Source of the DNA: Candidatus Thiodiazotropha sp. (ex Myrtea sp. 'scaly one' KF741663)
GTDB lineage: Bacteria; Pseudomonadota; Gammaproteobacteria; Chromatiales; Chromatiaceae
Length of the DNA: 64,000 nt
NCBI GenBank assembly: GCA_025655555.1
Contig: JAHXIQ010000008.1
Coordinates: 62,001-126,000, forward strand
Direction: 5' to 3'
The position numbers were made by a program, and so were the translations under genes. This document shows, piece after piece, positions 36,640-46,542 of this stretch; position 1 is the stretch's first letter, and the number at the start of each line of letters is the position of its first letter. Under the pieces are notes generated by a model, which made no database searches, was not told the DNA's origin, and worked only from the letters and a program-made list of their open reading frames with translations.

Positions 36640-37554
36640 TTAACCGGGTTTCGTCACTCCGTTCTCCAATACCATCTCATCCAGCAGATCGATGAACCGC
36701 TGTTGAAAACGGCGGAGATATTTGTCTTTGTAGTAGGCCACCCAGGTGGTTTCCCAAGGTAAGAGATTGCTGAGGTCGCGGATCACCAGGTCCCTGTCTT
36801 GCTCAGATGAATAGGCCATACTGGCTATCAGACCAATACCCAACCCCTCTCTCACGTAGGTCTTGATCACATCGGTATCGGCGGCAGTCAGTACCACCTC
36901 CGGCCTCAGCCCGGCACGGGCAAAAGTCGTCTGCATATGGTTGGCCCCTGTGAATCCAAAAGTATAAGTGATCATGGGATAGTCGCAGATGGTCTCCAGT
37001 GAGAGGGCTCCACGTTCCAGTATCGGATGATCTTCCGGTGCAATCAGACTTCTGTTCCAGCGGTAGCATGGGATAGCGGTCAACGCAGAGTGCTCACCCA
37101 ACTCTTCAGTACAGATGGAGAAGTCGACCCGATCGGTGAGAGCCATCTCCACCAGTTGCTGGGGCGTGCCCTGGTGGATTTGCAGGCTTACCGCTGGGAA
37201 TATCTCCCTGAAGGCACGAATGACCGGTGGTAAGACATAACGCGCCTGGGTGTGAGTCGTACCGATACGGAGGATACCGCTCGCCTCCTCCACATGGTCC
37301 TGACCGATAGCCAGTATATTCTCGCGGATTGCCAGCGCTTGCCGGGCATGGTTCAACACCTCCTCACCAGCTGCTGTGAGGGCAATCAGCCGCTTACCCT
37401 TGCGCACGAAGAGTTGAGTGCCCAACTCCTGCTCCAGTTTCGCCAGATGCTGCGAAACCGCCGACTGCACCAGACACAACCTCTCCGCCGTATCGGTGAC
37501 GTTGAATCCCGACTCGGACAAAGCCACCAAAGATGTGAGCTGCTTGAGATCCAT
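36640..37554 (-). CDS. cysB: LysR-family regulator, CysB/Cbl type
   Basis: A 304-residue LysR regulator: N-terminal winged helix (residues 1-60; NVTDTAERLCLVQSAVSQHLAKLEQELG) and an effector domain (about 90-300; GTTHTQARYVLPPVI), whose THTQARY segment binds sulfate/thiosulfate-type anions in CysB proteins. It is divergent from cysJIHC with 108 bp between starts, so it most likely activates them when O-acetylserine accumulates. CysB versus Cbl cannot be decided here. Confidence 0.88.
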   Translation of the reverse strand: MDLKQLTSLVALSESGFNVTDTAERLCLVQSAVSQHLAKLEQELGTQLFVRKGKRLIALTAAGEEVLNHARQALAIRENILAIGQDHVEEASGILRIGTTHTQARYVLPPVIRAFREIFPAVSLQIHQGTPQQLVEMALTDRVDFSICTEELGEHSALTAIPCYRWNRSLIAPEDHPILERGALSLETICDYPMITYTFGFTGANHMQTTFARAGLRPEVVLTAADTDVIKTYVREGLGIGLIASMAYSSEQDRDLVIRDLSNLLPWETTWVAYYKDKYLRRFQQRFIDLLDEMVLENGVTKPG

Positions 37555-37572
37555 ATCTTATTTCATGATTGA

Positions 37573-37588
37573 TAATTAATTTTAATTA
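37573..37588. promoter_or_regulatory. A/T palindrome between cysB and cysJ
   Basis: TAATTAATTTTAATTA is nearly self-complementary and lies in the 108-bp divergent promoter, 19 bp upstream of the cysB start. It could be part of a CysB-type binding site; LysR sites are too loose for a firm call. Confidence 0.3.
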
Positions 37589-37662
37589 CTTCAAAAGATA
37601 TACATTGATGACCAATATGACTACCCAATCGTCAACAAATTCTTAGATTGAGGTAGCCAGAC

Positions 37663-39447
37663 ATGCAAATCGCAGCAGAGACTGTTGCAATTATCCCGGC
37701 ATCTCCCCTGAGCGGATTGCAGATTTCCCGGCTACAGCAAGCGCTCGAGGGACTCACGCCTGACCAACTGAACTGGGCCAGCGGCTATCTGGCCGGACAA
37801 GGCGCTGTGCTTCCTGCTGCACAACCTGTAGCCAACGACTCACCGGTGATGACCATTCTCTACGCCACCCACGGTGGAAACGCTCGCAATGTGGCGGAAG
37901 CGCTGGCGGCCAAAGCCAGGAATCACGGTTATACCTCCCGTCTGGTTTCTGCCGAGGCATACCGCCCCCGCGATCTCAGTAAAGAGCGGTTATTAATCGT
38001 AGTGATCAGCACGCAAGGCGAAGGGGAACCCCCGGAAAGTGCCCGTGAGCTCTTCAAATTTCTTAAGGGCAAAAACACAACTTCATTGGCGGATCTGCAA
38101 TACGCCATCTTCGGGCTGGGTGACTCAAGCTATGAGTTTTTCTGCCAGGCGGCAAAAGATCTCGAACACCTGCTGCAAGCACGTAATGCTCGAAATCTGG
38201 TAGCCCGTGTCGATGCGGATGTGGATTTCGAGACCCGGACATCCGAATGGAACCAGGTGGTGTTGAAAGAGGTGGAACAGGTTATTCCTACCGACCAGGC
38301 CAGGATCATTCCACTCCAACAGCCACACACATCCGTACGATACGATCGCAATCATCCCTATCAGTCTGCGGTATTGGAAAAACGCCGTATCACTACAGAA
38401 GATGCCGTTTCCGAAATAGATCATCTAGTCCTGGAGATCGACCCCGATGCTATCCGCTATCAACCCGGCGATGCTTTGGGTCTGTTCTTCCGTAATGATC
38501 CGGAACAGATTGATGAAATTCTCTCCCGGACCGGCTTGTCAGGTGAGACTGACGTTAGCTTACAGGGTGAGACACTGTCACTCTCCAAGGTCCTTAGTGA
38601 ACGACTCGAATTGACGCAACTGCATCCTGCCGTGGCGTCAGCCTGGGCATCCCTATCAGATAATCCTGAGTTGATAGCCATCAACAAGGATAAAAATAAG
38701 CTGCGCCATTTTTGCCATGAGCGTCAGTTCATCGACCTGCTGACGGCTTATCCTGCCGACGTCGATGCCGAAGGGCTGGTCAACCTGCTGCACCGCCAGC
38801 AACCCCGTCTCTACTCAATTGCCTCAAGCCAGTCGACCTATGAGGATGAGATACATCTGACCGTCTCTGCCCTGCAATACAAGGCTCACGGCAGGCAACA
38901 CCTGGGGGGCGCATCCGGCTATCTCACTCGGCGCATCGATGAAGGGGACAGCCTGGATATTTACGTCGCAGAAAACACCAACTTTAGGTTACCGACAGAT
39001 GGAAATATCCCGATCATCATGATCGGCACCGGTACGGGTGTCGCGCCCTACCGTGCCTTCTTGCAAGCGCGAGAGTCCCAGGGTAGTACCGGCCAAAACT
39101 GGCTGGTCTTCGGCAACCGCCATTTCCACCATGATTTTCTTTATCAGACTGATTGGCTCACCTACCGCAAGGCCGGTCTATTGGATCGGATCAGCGTTGC
39201 CTTCTCCCGTGACGATGCGAACCGTGCCTATGTACAGAACCGGCTTTCTGATGAGGGCGTGGAAATATACCGCTGGTTGCAGGAAGGCGCCCACCTCTAT
39301 GTCTGTGGCGGGCTAAATATGGAAAAGGCTGTCTCTCAATCTCTAAAAGAGATCATCCGTTTGCATGGCCGCGTAGATGAAGAGAGTGCCGCTGAACAGT
39401 TTGAATCACTTCGCACACAGGGACGCTACCTGAGGGATGTCTACTAA
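37663..39447 (+). CDS. cysJ: Sulfite reductase flavoprotein subunit CysJ
   Basis: A 594-residue diflavin reductase: flavodoxin domain for FMN (residues about 62-200; YATHGGNARNVAEAL), FAD domain (about 230-440; RLYSIASSQ) and NADPH domain (about 450-594; GTGTGVAPYRAFLQARE, ending RYLRDVY). It passes electrons from NADPH to CysI to reduce sulfite to sulfide for cysteine synthesis. Its last base overlaps the cysI start. Confidence 0.96.
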   Translation: MQIAAETVAIIPASPLSGLQISRLQQALEGLTPDQLNWASGYLAGQGAVLPAAQPVANDSPVMTILYATHGGNARNVAEALAAKARNHGYTSRLVSAEAYRPRDLSKERLLIVVISTQGEGEPPESARELFKFLKGKNTTSLADLQYAIFGLGDSSYEFFCQAAKDLEHLLQARNARNLVARVDADVDFETRTSEWNQVVLKEVEQVIPTDQARIIPLQQPHTSVRYDRNHPYQSAVLEKRRITTEDAVSEIDHLVLEIDPDAIRYQPGDALGLFFRNDPEQIDEILSRTGLSGETDVSLQGETLSLSKVLSERLELTQLHPAVASAWASLSDNPELIAINKDKNKLRHFCHERQFIDLLTAYPADVDAEGLVNLLHRQQPRLYSIASSQSTYEDEIHLTVSALQYKAHGRQHLGGASGYLTRRIDEGDSLDIYVAENTNFRLPTDGNIPIIMIGTGTGVAPYRAFLQARESQGSTGQNWLVFGNRHFHHDFLYQTDWLTYRKAGLLDRISVAFSRDDANRAYVQNRLSDEGVEIYRWLQEGAHLYVCGGLNMEKAVSQSLKEIIRLHGRVDEESAAEQFESLRTQGRYLRDVY

Positions 39448-41135
39448 TGGATAGCAAAGTCAATACAAATGAAATCATCAAGGCCGAAAGCCGATATCTG
39501 CGTGGCACGCTGAAGAAGAGCATTGCCGATCCTGTGACCGGCACCCTCTCCCCGGAAGACGCGCAGATCAGTAAATTCCACGGTTTCTACGAGCAGGACG
39601 ATCGTGATCTGCGACAGCAGCGACAGGTGAAGTTCCTCGAACCTTTCTATAGCTTTATGCTTCGGGCACGCCTGCCTGGCGGGGTCTGCACACCCAGTCA
39701 GTGGCTGATCATTGATGCCCTGGGACGCGAGTTGGGTAACGGTTCAATCCGTCTTACCACCCGGCAGACTTTCCAGTTTCATGGCATTCTCAAGAAAAAT
39801 CTGAAGCCTCTGATCCAACGCATCAACCAAGCCATGATCGATTCCATCGGCGGCTGCGGTGACGTCAATCGCAATGTCTTGTGCAATCCCAATCCTGAGC
39901 ACTCCGGATTGCATACAGAGGTTCACTATTGGGCCAAACGGATCAGTGAACATCTGCTGCCGAGGACCCGCGCTTATCATGAGATCTGGCTCGATGGTAA
40001 ACCTGTGGCGGGAGGTGAATCAGAACCCATCTATGGAGAGACCTATCTGCCACGCAAGTTCAAGACAGCGATCGCTATACCGCCGCATAACGATGTAGAT
40101 GTCTACACCAACGACTTGGGATTCGTAGCGATTTCAAACAGAGAGCAACTGGTGGGTTTCAATATACTGGCAGGCGGCGGCATGGGAGTCACCCATGATG
40201 ACACCACCACTTTTCCGCGCCTGGCGGATGAACTGGGCTTTATTAAGCCCGAACAAACGCTGGCCGTGGCAGAGGCCGTGGTTACCGTACAACGGGATTT
40301 CGGCAATCGAATCAGCAGGCGTCATGCCCGACTCAAATACACGATTGAAAAAATGGGTCTGGCAGCTTTCAAGGCAGAGGTGGAAAAGCGTGCCGGGGTA
40401 CATTTTGAACCACCCCACCCTATCCGGTTTACCAGCCAGGGTGACCGCTTCGGTTGGGTTCGCAATAAGGATGGCAACTGGCACCTGACGCTCTACATCG
40501 AAAACGGACGCGTCGCCGACACGCCTGAACTCAGCTTGATGAGCGGTTTACGCAGGATCGCGGAGATACACCAGGGCGACTTTCGTATCACCCCGAATCA
40601 GAACCTGATTGTTGCCGGCGTACCCGAGGCGCATAAGGATTTGATCGATGCCGTTGCTCAACAACATGGCCTTTTACAAGATGCAGAGAGTCCGACGAAA
40701 TTGGCCAGTATCGCTTGTGTGGCCTTGCCCACCTGCCCGCAGGCCATGGCCGAAGCTGAACGCTATTTTCCCGATCTGCTGCAGAAGATCGAACATCTGG
40801 CTGCCAGCCACGGTATCGATGAAAGTGCCATTGTCATACGCATAACCGGCTGCCCCAACGGTTGTGCCCGACCCTATGTCGCAGAGATCGGCCTCATCGG
40901 CAAAGGGCCCGGCCGCTATAACCTTCAGTTGGGTGGTGATGGGACAGGCCAGAGATTGAATCGTCTCTATCGAAAAAATCTGAATGAAGCTGAACTGATC
41001 GATACGCTGGATACACTCTTCCAAGACTATGCATTGCAGCGAAAACAGGACGAACGGTTCGGTGATTTTGTGATTCGGAGCGGTCTCGTAAAACCGGTCA
41101 TCAATCCGGCGGAGGACTACCATGACATCGGTTGA
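39447..41135 (+). CDS. cysI: Sulfite reductase hemoprotein subunit CysI
   Basis: A 562-residue siroheme and 4Fe-4S protein with the cluster/siroheme cysteines in CVALPTC (near 428) and GCPNGC (near 472). Two ferredoxin-like halves are recognisable. It reduces sulfite to sulfide with CysJ in the cytoplasm. It requires siroheme, whose precursor is made by the SUMT at 5732-6520 or another copy. The cysH start overlaps its end by 14 bp. Confidence 0.96.
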   Translation: MDSKVNTNEIIKAESRYLRGTLKKSIADPVTGTLSPEDAQISKFHGFYEQDDRDLRQQRQVKFLEPFYSFMLRARLPGGVCTPSQWLIIDALGRELGNGSIRLTTRQTFQFHGILKKNLKPLIQRINQAMIDSIGGCGDVNRNVLCNPNPEHSGLHTEVHYWAKRISEHLLPRTRAYHEIWLDGKPVAGGESEPIYGETYLPRKFKTAIAIPPHNDVDVYTNDLGFVAISNREQLVGFNILAGGGMGVTHDDTTTFPRLADELGFIKPEQTLAVAEAVVTVQRDFGNRISRRHARLKYTIEKMGLAAFKAEVEKRAGVHFEPPHPIRFTSQGDRFGWVRNKDGNWHLTLYIENGRVADTPELSLMSGLRRIAEIHQGDFRITPNQNLIVAGVPEAHKDLIDAVAQQHGLLQDAESPTKLASIACVALPTCPQAMAEAERYFPDLLQKIEHLAASHGIDESAIVIRITGCPNGCARPYVAEIGLIGKGPGRYNLQLGGDGTGQRLNRLYRKNLNEAELIDTLDTLFQDYALQRKQDERFGDFVIRSGLVKPVINPAEDYHDIG

Positions 41136-41844
41136 TCCACTGACAGCATTACTACCGGATGATGGGTATGAGCTCGAGCATCTGAACCAAAAACTCGAAA
41201 AGCTGAGTGCTGATGAGCGTATCGAATGGGTACTTCACAACTTGCCCGGCAACCATGTCCTGACTTCAAGTTTTGGCATCCAGAGTACACTGATGCTCCA
41301 TCTGATTACCCGCATTGCCCCGGATATTCCGGTGATATTGGTGGATACCGGTTATCTCTTTCCAGAAACCTATCGTTTTATCGATCAACTGACTGATCGC
41401 CTGCAACTGAATCTGCAGGTTTTTCGTGGTGATCACTCACCCGTATGGCAGGAGAGTCGTTATGGACGCCTGTGGGAACAAGGAGTTTCCGGCATCGAAC
41501 ATTACAACCGCATCAACAAAGTAGAGCCGCTGCAACGGGCACTCAAGACACTGGATGTGGGCAGTTGGTTTGCCGGGCTTCGCCGGCAACAGTCTGATAG
41601 CAGAGCTTCACTGCCCATCGTGCGTAAACAGGATGGCCGATTCAAGATCCATCCGATCATCGATTGGCACAATCGCGACGTCCATCAATATCTGCAACAA
41701 CATCGACTGCCATACCACCCTCTGTGGGAGAAAGGGTATGTTTCTGTGGGTGATGTGCACACCAGTCGTCCGATTGAGGTAGGCATGCGGGAGGAGGAAA
41801 CCCGCTTCTTCGGGCTGAAGCGAGAATGTGGCATTCACGAGTAG
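41122..41844 (+). CDS. cysH: Phosphoadenylyl-sulfate reductase CysH
   Basis: A 240-residue PAPS reductase with the nucleotide-binding SSFGIQS (residues about 49-55), [11 protein letters not shown], and the C-terminal redox motif ECGIH. Only this one cysteine is present, so it lacks the Cys pairs that hold the 4Fe-4S cluster of APS reductases and should use PAPS. That agrees with an APS kinase gene 103 bp downstream. It reduces PAPS to sulfite with thioredoxin. Confidence 0.94.
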   Translation: MTSVDPLTALLPDDGYELEHLNQKLEKLSADERIEWVLHNLPGNHVLTSSFGIQSTLMLHLITRIAPDIPVILVDTGYLFPETYRFIDQLTDRLQLNLQVFRGDHSPVWQESRYGRLWEQGVSGIEHYNRINKVEPLQRALKTLDVGSWFAGLRRQQSDSRASLPIVRKQDGRFKIHPIIDWHNRDVHQYLQQHRLPYHPLWEKGYVSVGDVHTSRPIEVGMREEETRFFGLKRECGIHE

Positions 41845-41947
41845 AGCTTTGTCTCTCTAGAATTTCTACGGCGGCGCTGACAGTTTCGTTGTCGTCTGTA
41901 CCCCAAGGTTTAACCATATAGATTAATTTGAAATAGGAGACGTTCAC

Positions 41948-42574
41948 ATGAGCAGCAATGTTGTCTGGCATACACACCCGGTTGATCAAGAGGTCCGGTC
42001 CGAGCAGAAGTCCCAACGTCCATTGGTCATTTGGTTTACGGGGCTGAGCGCATCCGGAAAATCCACCATTGCCGGCGCGTTGGAACAGATATTAACCCGA
42101 CAAAACTATCACACCTATCTTCTCGACGGTGACAATGTGCGTCACGGCCTCAACAATGACCTGGGATTCAGTCATGAAGACCGCCAGGAGAACATACGGC
42201 GTGTTGGCGAAGTGGCGAAACTGATGGCAGATGCCGGCCTGATCGCCCTTGCCGCCTTTATCTCACCGTTTCGGGATGACCGCAGACTGGTGCGGGAAAT
42301 TCTGCCTGAGGGACAATTCATCGAAGTGTTCGTGGATGCGCCACTGACGGTCTGCCAGGAACGCGATCCCAAAGGTCTCTATGCCAAAGCGGTACGTGGT
42401 GAGATCAAACAGTTCACCGGCATCGACAGTCCTTACGAAATACCGGAAAAACCGGAAGTGCACATTCGTGCAGGAGAGGTTTCGGTTGCCGAAGCGGTCA
42501 ACCAGTTACTGAGTTACCTGCATGAGATCGGTGCACTTCAGGCAGGTTATGAGCCCGTTGCGCTGGAAGCATGA
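41948..42574 (+). CDS. cysC: Adenylylsulfate kinase CysC
   Basis: A 208-residue P-loop kinase with Walker [10 protein letters not shown] (residues about 34-42), [10 protein letters not shown], and SPFRDDR, all APS kinase signatures. It phosphorylates APS to PAPS, the substrate of CysH. Fourth gene of cysJIHC. The ATP sulfurylase genes are not in the window and must be elsewhere. Its stop abuts the stop of the convergent phosphatase-like gene. Confidence 0.95.
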   Translation: MSSNVVWHTHPVDQEVRSEQKSQRPLVIWFTGLSASGKSTIAGALEQILTRQNYHTYLLDGDNVRHGLNNDLGFSHEDRQENIRRVGEVAKLMADAGLIALAAFISPFRDDRRLVREILPEGQFIEVFVDAPLTVCQERDPKGLYAKAVRGEIKQFTGIDSPYEIPEKPEVHIRAGEVSVAEAVNQLLSYLHEIGALQAGYEPVALEA

Positions 42575-43801
42575 TTATGTCTTTGCCACGATCAATGGCA
42601 CCTTCAGCTCATCATCACTCAGACCGCCATGGACACCAATCATTTGAAAACGCTTTTCCTGAGCCAACCAGTCCGTGATTATCGTGTTTGACTGCATCAG
42701 CAGCAGACGGTCACCGATCCGCTGTGACAGTCGGGGATGTGGCTCGCCTAATCCGAACCAGTTCTCCTCGATCAGCTGTTGTGATGGATAGGAGCGGGCA
42801 AGGTCTTTTAACTCACTTTCGATATAGACATCGAAGGCTGTCTCACAACCAGCGCGCAGATAGCAGTATGCTGCACGGGGTTCACCGCACAGGGGTAGAA
42901 TCAGCATCTCCGCCAGATCCGGATGCTTCTCAAGGTCCAGGGTCTCAGAAGGTGATGTATCGACCTGGCCATGATCGGCACACAGGATAACCAGGGTATC
43001 GGTCCCCTGGATCTGTTCCAGCAAGGCAGCAAAAGTCTGATCCAGCAACATCAGGTGCTGCTGAGCCGCTTCACTCCAAATACCCATTCTGTGACCGATA
43101 GTGTCGAGTTCCGACCAATAGAGATAGGTATAGCGCCGACCAGGTGCCTGCAGGATCTGTACAGTTCTTGTCAGCATCTCTTGCAGATTGCGATAGCTGT
43201 GTCCTTTTGCACGACCCAGATGTGTCTGGCTGAAATCAGATCCGGCAATATTGGCTGGAGAAAGGGTGCAGGCATCCACCTCAATCCGATCAGCAAAGGC
43301 TGTATGTCCCAGTAACTTACCGGCATCGATGCCGCATGCCGAGTAACCCGGGCCACCATAGCGGGATCCACCCGGTAGCACGGAAAGTACGCTACCGAGT
43401 TCCTTAAAATAGGTGAACCACCCCGTCAGTCCATGTTGTTGGGGCGCTTCACCAGTGAGAAATGTGGTAATCGCAGACGCAGTCGTGGGTGGAAAAACTG
43501 AAGTCATTGAGCCGCGAAGCGCAGCATTCAGATGAACGGCTTCCGGATGCGACCTCAGATAGTTGTAGCCTAACCCATCGATGACCCAAAGCAGCACCTG
43601 TCGCTGATGAATGATCTCGTCAGTCGGCAAGAGAGTTAAATGGGCATAAGCATGATCTGCTCCGCCCAACCCCACCTGCAATGAGGCCATGAGATTAACA
43701 ATACTACCGCCTTGATAGTCAGGGAGCTGCATGTTTGTAATTTTACTCGAGATTACACGACAGGTCCCAATGTTCTGCAGGTTACTTGGGATGGAAAACA
43801 C
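42575..43801 (-). CDS. Alkaline-phosphatase-superfamily phosphodiesterase/pyrophosphatase
   Basis: A nucleotide pyrophosphatase/phosphodiesterase-like protein of 408 residues if the GTG at 43801 is used, or 385 from the ATG at 43732; neither has a strong ribosome site. Motifs: WVIDGLGYNYL (metal Asp), the nucleophile Thr in PPTTASAI, HGLTGW and CADHGQVD (metal Asp/His). No signal peptide, so probably cytoplasmic. Substrate unknown. It converges on cysC with adjacent stops. Confidence 0.82.
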   Translation of the reverse strand: MFSIPSNLQNIGTCRVISSKITNMQLPDYQGGSIVNLMASLQVGLGGADHAYAHLTLLPTDEIIHQRQVLLWVIDGLGYNYLRSHPEAVHLNAALRGSMTSVFPPTTASAITTFLTGEAPQQHGLTGWFTYFKELGSVLSVLPGGSRYGGPGYSACGIDAGKLLGHTAFADRIEVDACTLSPANIAGSDFSQTHLGRAKGHSYRNLQEMLTRTVQILQAPGRRYTYLYWSELDTIGHRMGIWSEAAQQHLMLLDQTFAALLEQIQGTDTLVILCADHGQVDTSPSETLDLEKHPDLAEMLILPLCGEPRAAYCYLRAGCETAFDVYIESELKDLARSYPSQQLIEENWFGLGEPHPRLSQRIGDRLLLMQSNTIITDWLAQEKRFQMIGVHGGLSDDELKVPLIVAKT

Positions 43802-43930
43802 TCAAAATACCTAAGGAGTCGCTCTGTTCCATCTGCACAGCAACGGGATAGCCTATAATGTGGCTGGACATAGATAGCTATTACCCAACACACTCTCATC
43901 CATGTTTTACAACCTGCAGGTTAAAGATTG

Positions 43931-45397
43931 ATGCCTATGAACGAAATTCCGACAAGAAAAACAAAAATCGTGGCAACTATCGGTCCCGCCTCCGATGACG
44001 TGAAAATCCTGGAGGCCATGCTCAAGGCCGGAATGACTGTTGCCCGCCTGAATCTCTCTCACGGTAATTTTAAAGAACACAAACTTCGAATTGAGCGCAT
44101 CAGGAAAGCTGCGGAGAATCTGGACACTGAAATTGCCATCATGATCGATACCCGGGGTGTTGAGATACGCACGGGTCGTATTCCCAGCGGTACCCTGGAG
44201 CTGGTGACAGGCAGCGATTTTTCAATCTATACAGATAATCGACCCGGTGATGAAAACGGTATTGCCGTCACTTATCAGCGGCTATCCCAGGAGGTCAATC
44301 CTGGCGATATTATTCTTTTGGATGATGGCGCGATGGAATTGACCGTCTTATCCATTGACGAACGTGAAATTCACTGCCGGGTGATTCTGGGTGGGATTTT
44401 AAAAGAAAACAAAGGGGTCAATCTGCCCAACACCCAACTCATGATGAATGCGGTCGAGCCACAACATCGGGAAGACATCCTCAAGGAACTCTCCTTTGCC
44501 GCAGAAAATGATGTGGACTATATCGCAGCCTCGTTTATCCAGAATGCAAACGAAGTTAACCAAATGCGGGAGATCCTGCAGGAGAAATCGGTAAAAATTC
44601 CGATTATCGCAAAGATTGAAAACCGGGCCGGTATCGATAATCTGGAAGAGATCGTGGCCGCAGCCGACGGCATTATGGTGGCGCGGGGCGATATGGGAGT
44701 TGAATTGCCACTGGCCGATGTACCCAGCATGCAGAAAAAGATTATCCGCATCACCGTCAGTAACGGCAAGCCCGTCATCACTGCCACTCAGATGCTCGCA
44801 ACCATGGAGAAAAACCCAAAACCGACACGGGCCGAGGCAAGCGATGTGGCAAATGCCATTCTGGACGGCAGCTCTGCACTCATGCTCTCGGGCGAATCGG
44901 CTATGGGTGATTATCCTGTAGAATCCGTCAGAACCCTGTCCATGTTGGCAATCCGCACTGAAGCCTCCTTACGTGAGTACGGATATCTGCAACGCATTAT
45001 TCCTCATGCTTCCAATGTTGTGACTGAAGCCGTCAGCCACTCGGCTGTGAGAATGGCTGATCAATTAGGCGCTACCGCCATCATCAGCCTGACAGAGACG
45101 GGATTTACTTCAAGATTGGTTTCCAAACATAGGCCGGAATGCCCGATTCTGGCAGTGACCTCATCTTCGCGGGTCACTCGGCGGCTCTGTATGAATTGGG
45201 GTGTCGTACCGATTCGGTATCATGACAGCGGTGCTGATGATGAAAAGATTTCATTCTGTATCGAAAAGGGAATGCAAAGAGGTATTCTGAAGGACGGTGA
45301 TCTGATCATTGCGACCAGCGGTTCCAGTCAATCAACAGGCGGCACCAATCTAATCAGAGTGCTTACCATAAATAGTGCTCTACCGCTGAAGCATTGA
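43931..45397 (+). CDS. pyk: Pyruvate kinase
   Basis: A 488-residue pyruvate kinase: TIM barrel with KTKIVATIGPAS at the start, an inserted B domain (about 75-165), IAKIENRAG and VARGDMGVELP (residues about 220-255; substrate and Mg2+ site), ATQMLATM, and a C-terminal regulatory domain (about 355-488). It converts PEP and ADP to pyruvate and ATP. The ATG at 43931 or the one two codons later is the start; a perfect 12-bp palindrome AACCTGCAGGTT (43911-43922) covers the ribosome-site region. Confidence 0.96.
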   Translation: MPMNEIPTRKTKIVATIGPASDDVKILEAMLKAGMTVARLNLSHGNFKEHKLRIERIRKAAENLDTEIAIMIDTRGVEIRTGRIPSGTLELVTGSDFSIYTDNRPGDENGIAVTYQRLSQEVNPGDIILLDDGAMELTVLSIDEREIHCRVILGGILKENKGVNLPNTQLMMNAVEPQHREDILKELSFAAENDVDYIAASFIQNANEVNQMREILQEKSVKIPIIAKIENRAGIDNLEEIVAAADGIMVARGDMGVELPLADVPSMQKKIIRITVSNGKPVITATQMLATMEKNPKPTRAEASDVANAILDGSSALMLSGESAMGDYPVESVRTLSMLAIRTEASLREYGYLQRIIPHASNVVTEAVSHSAVRMADQLGATAIISLTETGFTSRLVSKHRPECPILAVTSSSRVTRRLCMNWGVVPIRYHDSGADDEKISFCIEKGMQRGILKDGDLIIATSGSSQSTGGTNLIRVLTINSALPLKH

Positions 45398-45484
45398 GTG
45401 CCTGCAACGGCTATTGCCATAGGGCTAAAAGAGACATTAATGTTTGAAAATAATCTTTAATATCAAACATTTGTTATCAGCAAG

Positions 45485-45531
45485 AAAAAACCGCTCTAGG
45501 AGGCGATATTTGTCCGATTCCTAGAGCGGTT
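45485..45531 (-). terminator. Strong hairpin terminator between pyk and the histone-like gene
   Basis: AACCGCTCTAGGA (45489-45501) and its exact complement (45519-45531) form a 13-bp stem with a 17-nt loop. On the minus strand it is followed by a T-run, so it fits the histone-like gene best; it may also end pyk, whose stop is 88 bp before it. A second hairpin (CAGCCATA/TATGGCTG) stands near 45632-45656. Confidence 0.78.
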
Positions 45532-45674
45532 CTTGGGTCAGCTATTACCAACCCTGATCTAATTATTGACCAATCTCCGAAAAAAACAAGATGAAGATCG
45601 TCAAATAATTTTATGCGTATGAATAATCATGAACAGCCATAAACTTAATTATGGCTGATCTTGAATCATTCTAA

Positions 45675-46175
45675 TCAGGCCTTTTTTACAGCCCTTTTCT
45701 TACGCGTTCTGCGACGGCGAGTGGTTTTATCCGCTGCTTTTTCTGCAGCCTTGGCAAGTTTGTCATAATCCTTTGCCATCTTCGCCTGAATGGAAGACAG
45801 AGATTTACCCAGCCCCCTGACTAGACGTTGTGCCTTCCTCTGTTCAGAAACAGCGGTGGAGAGAGATGCCTTTACCTCTTTCAAACCGTTTCTTGCGGTA
45901 GCCACTCGCTGCTTTGCGTTCTGCTTAGCCGTAGCTGTCTTAGCACTGGCTACAGAAGATGTAGCTTTAGAAACACGATCAGCAGCAGTGCCCACACGTT
46001 TTTCCAGTCTCTCAACTGCGGTATCTGCTTTAGACAGACGACTCAGCGCTCGTTTGTTGACTGCTGAGAGCGATGCATTTTCCTGAAGTGCTGCAACAAC
46101 ACTGTCGATAGAAACTACTTTTCTTGCTTTGCGACGCTTCTTTACAGTCCGCTTAACGGTTTTCTTAACGGCCAT
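45675..46175 (-). CDS. Histone-H1-like Lys/Ala-rich protein
   Basis: A 166-residue, very basic protein: N-terminal Lys/Arg tail (KKTVKRTVKKRRKARK), a helical middle with Ala/Ser/Lys heptads (residues about 25-145; likely coiled coil) and a second basic tail (TTRRRRTRKKRAVKK). The two charged tails suggest DNA or RNA binding and nucleoid compaction, as in H1-like bacterial proteins (inferred). It stands alone between a hairpin and a long A/T-rich upstream region. Confidence 0.75.
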   Translation of the reverse strand: MAVKKTVKRTVKKRRKARKVVSIDSVVAALQENASLSAVNKRALSRLSKADTAVERLEKRVGTAADRVSKATSSVASAKTATAKQNAKQRVATARNGLKEVKASLSTAVSEQRKAQRLVRGLGKSLSSIQAKMAKDYDKLAKAAEKAADKTTRRRRTRKKRAVKKA

Positions 46176-46448
46176 TTGTACTCCTAATTGCTACTATTAA
46201 AAAAAGTGATACAAATATAGTTCGATAACCCATTGATAACAAGCTTAAATTAAAAAAAAATGATAACCGGGTTTCATTTATTCGTACATTTAGTAAATAA
46301 AAACCATATTCTGATTTCTTTTTTACTCCAATACGGATCAGTTTTTTTATACAAATAATATTTCTTTTTTAGTTAAAACAGGATCTGAGTGAGAGTTCAA
46401 TAACTATGACAGAACACCGAAAATAGTAGGATATTATTGACCAGGTGC
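46176..46448. other. A/T-rich upstream region of the histone-like gene
   Basis: About 270 bp of very A/T-rich sequence with several T and A runs and no gene. It must hold the promoter of the histone-like gene; exact elements are not clear. Confidence 0.35.
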
Positions 46449-46479
46449 AAAAAAGCCCGGTTTATGATTAACCGGGCTT
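46449..46479 (-). terminator. Intrinsic terminator of the octaheme cytochrome operon
   Basis: On the minus strand AAGCCCGGTT pairs with AACCGGGCTT (10 bp, 7-nt loop) and is followed by a T-run. It lies 64 bp after the stop of the cytochrome b gene. Confidence 0.9.
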
Positions 46480-46542
46480 AAAGTTCCATCATATCTATGT
46501 GTGACTTTTCGTAAAGACAGTCAGGTTTAGGCTATAGAGAGA

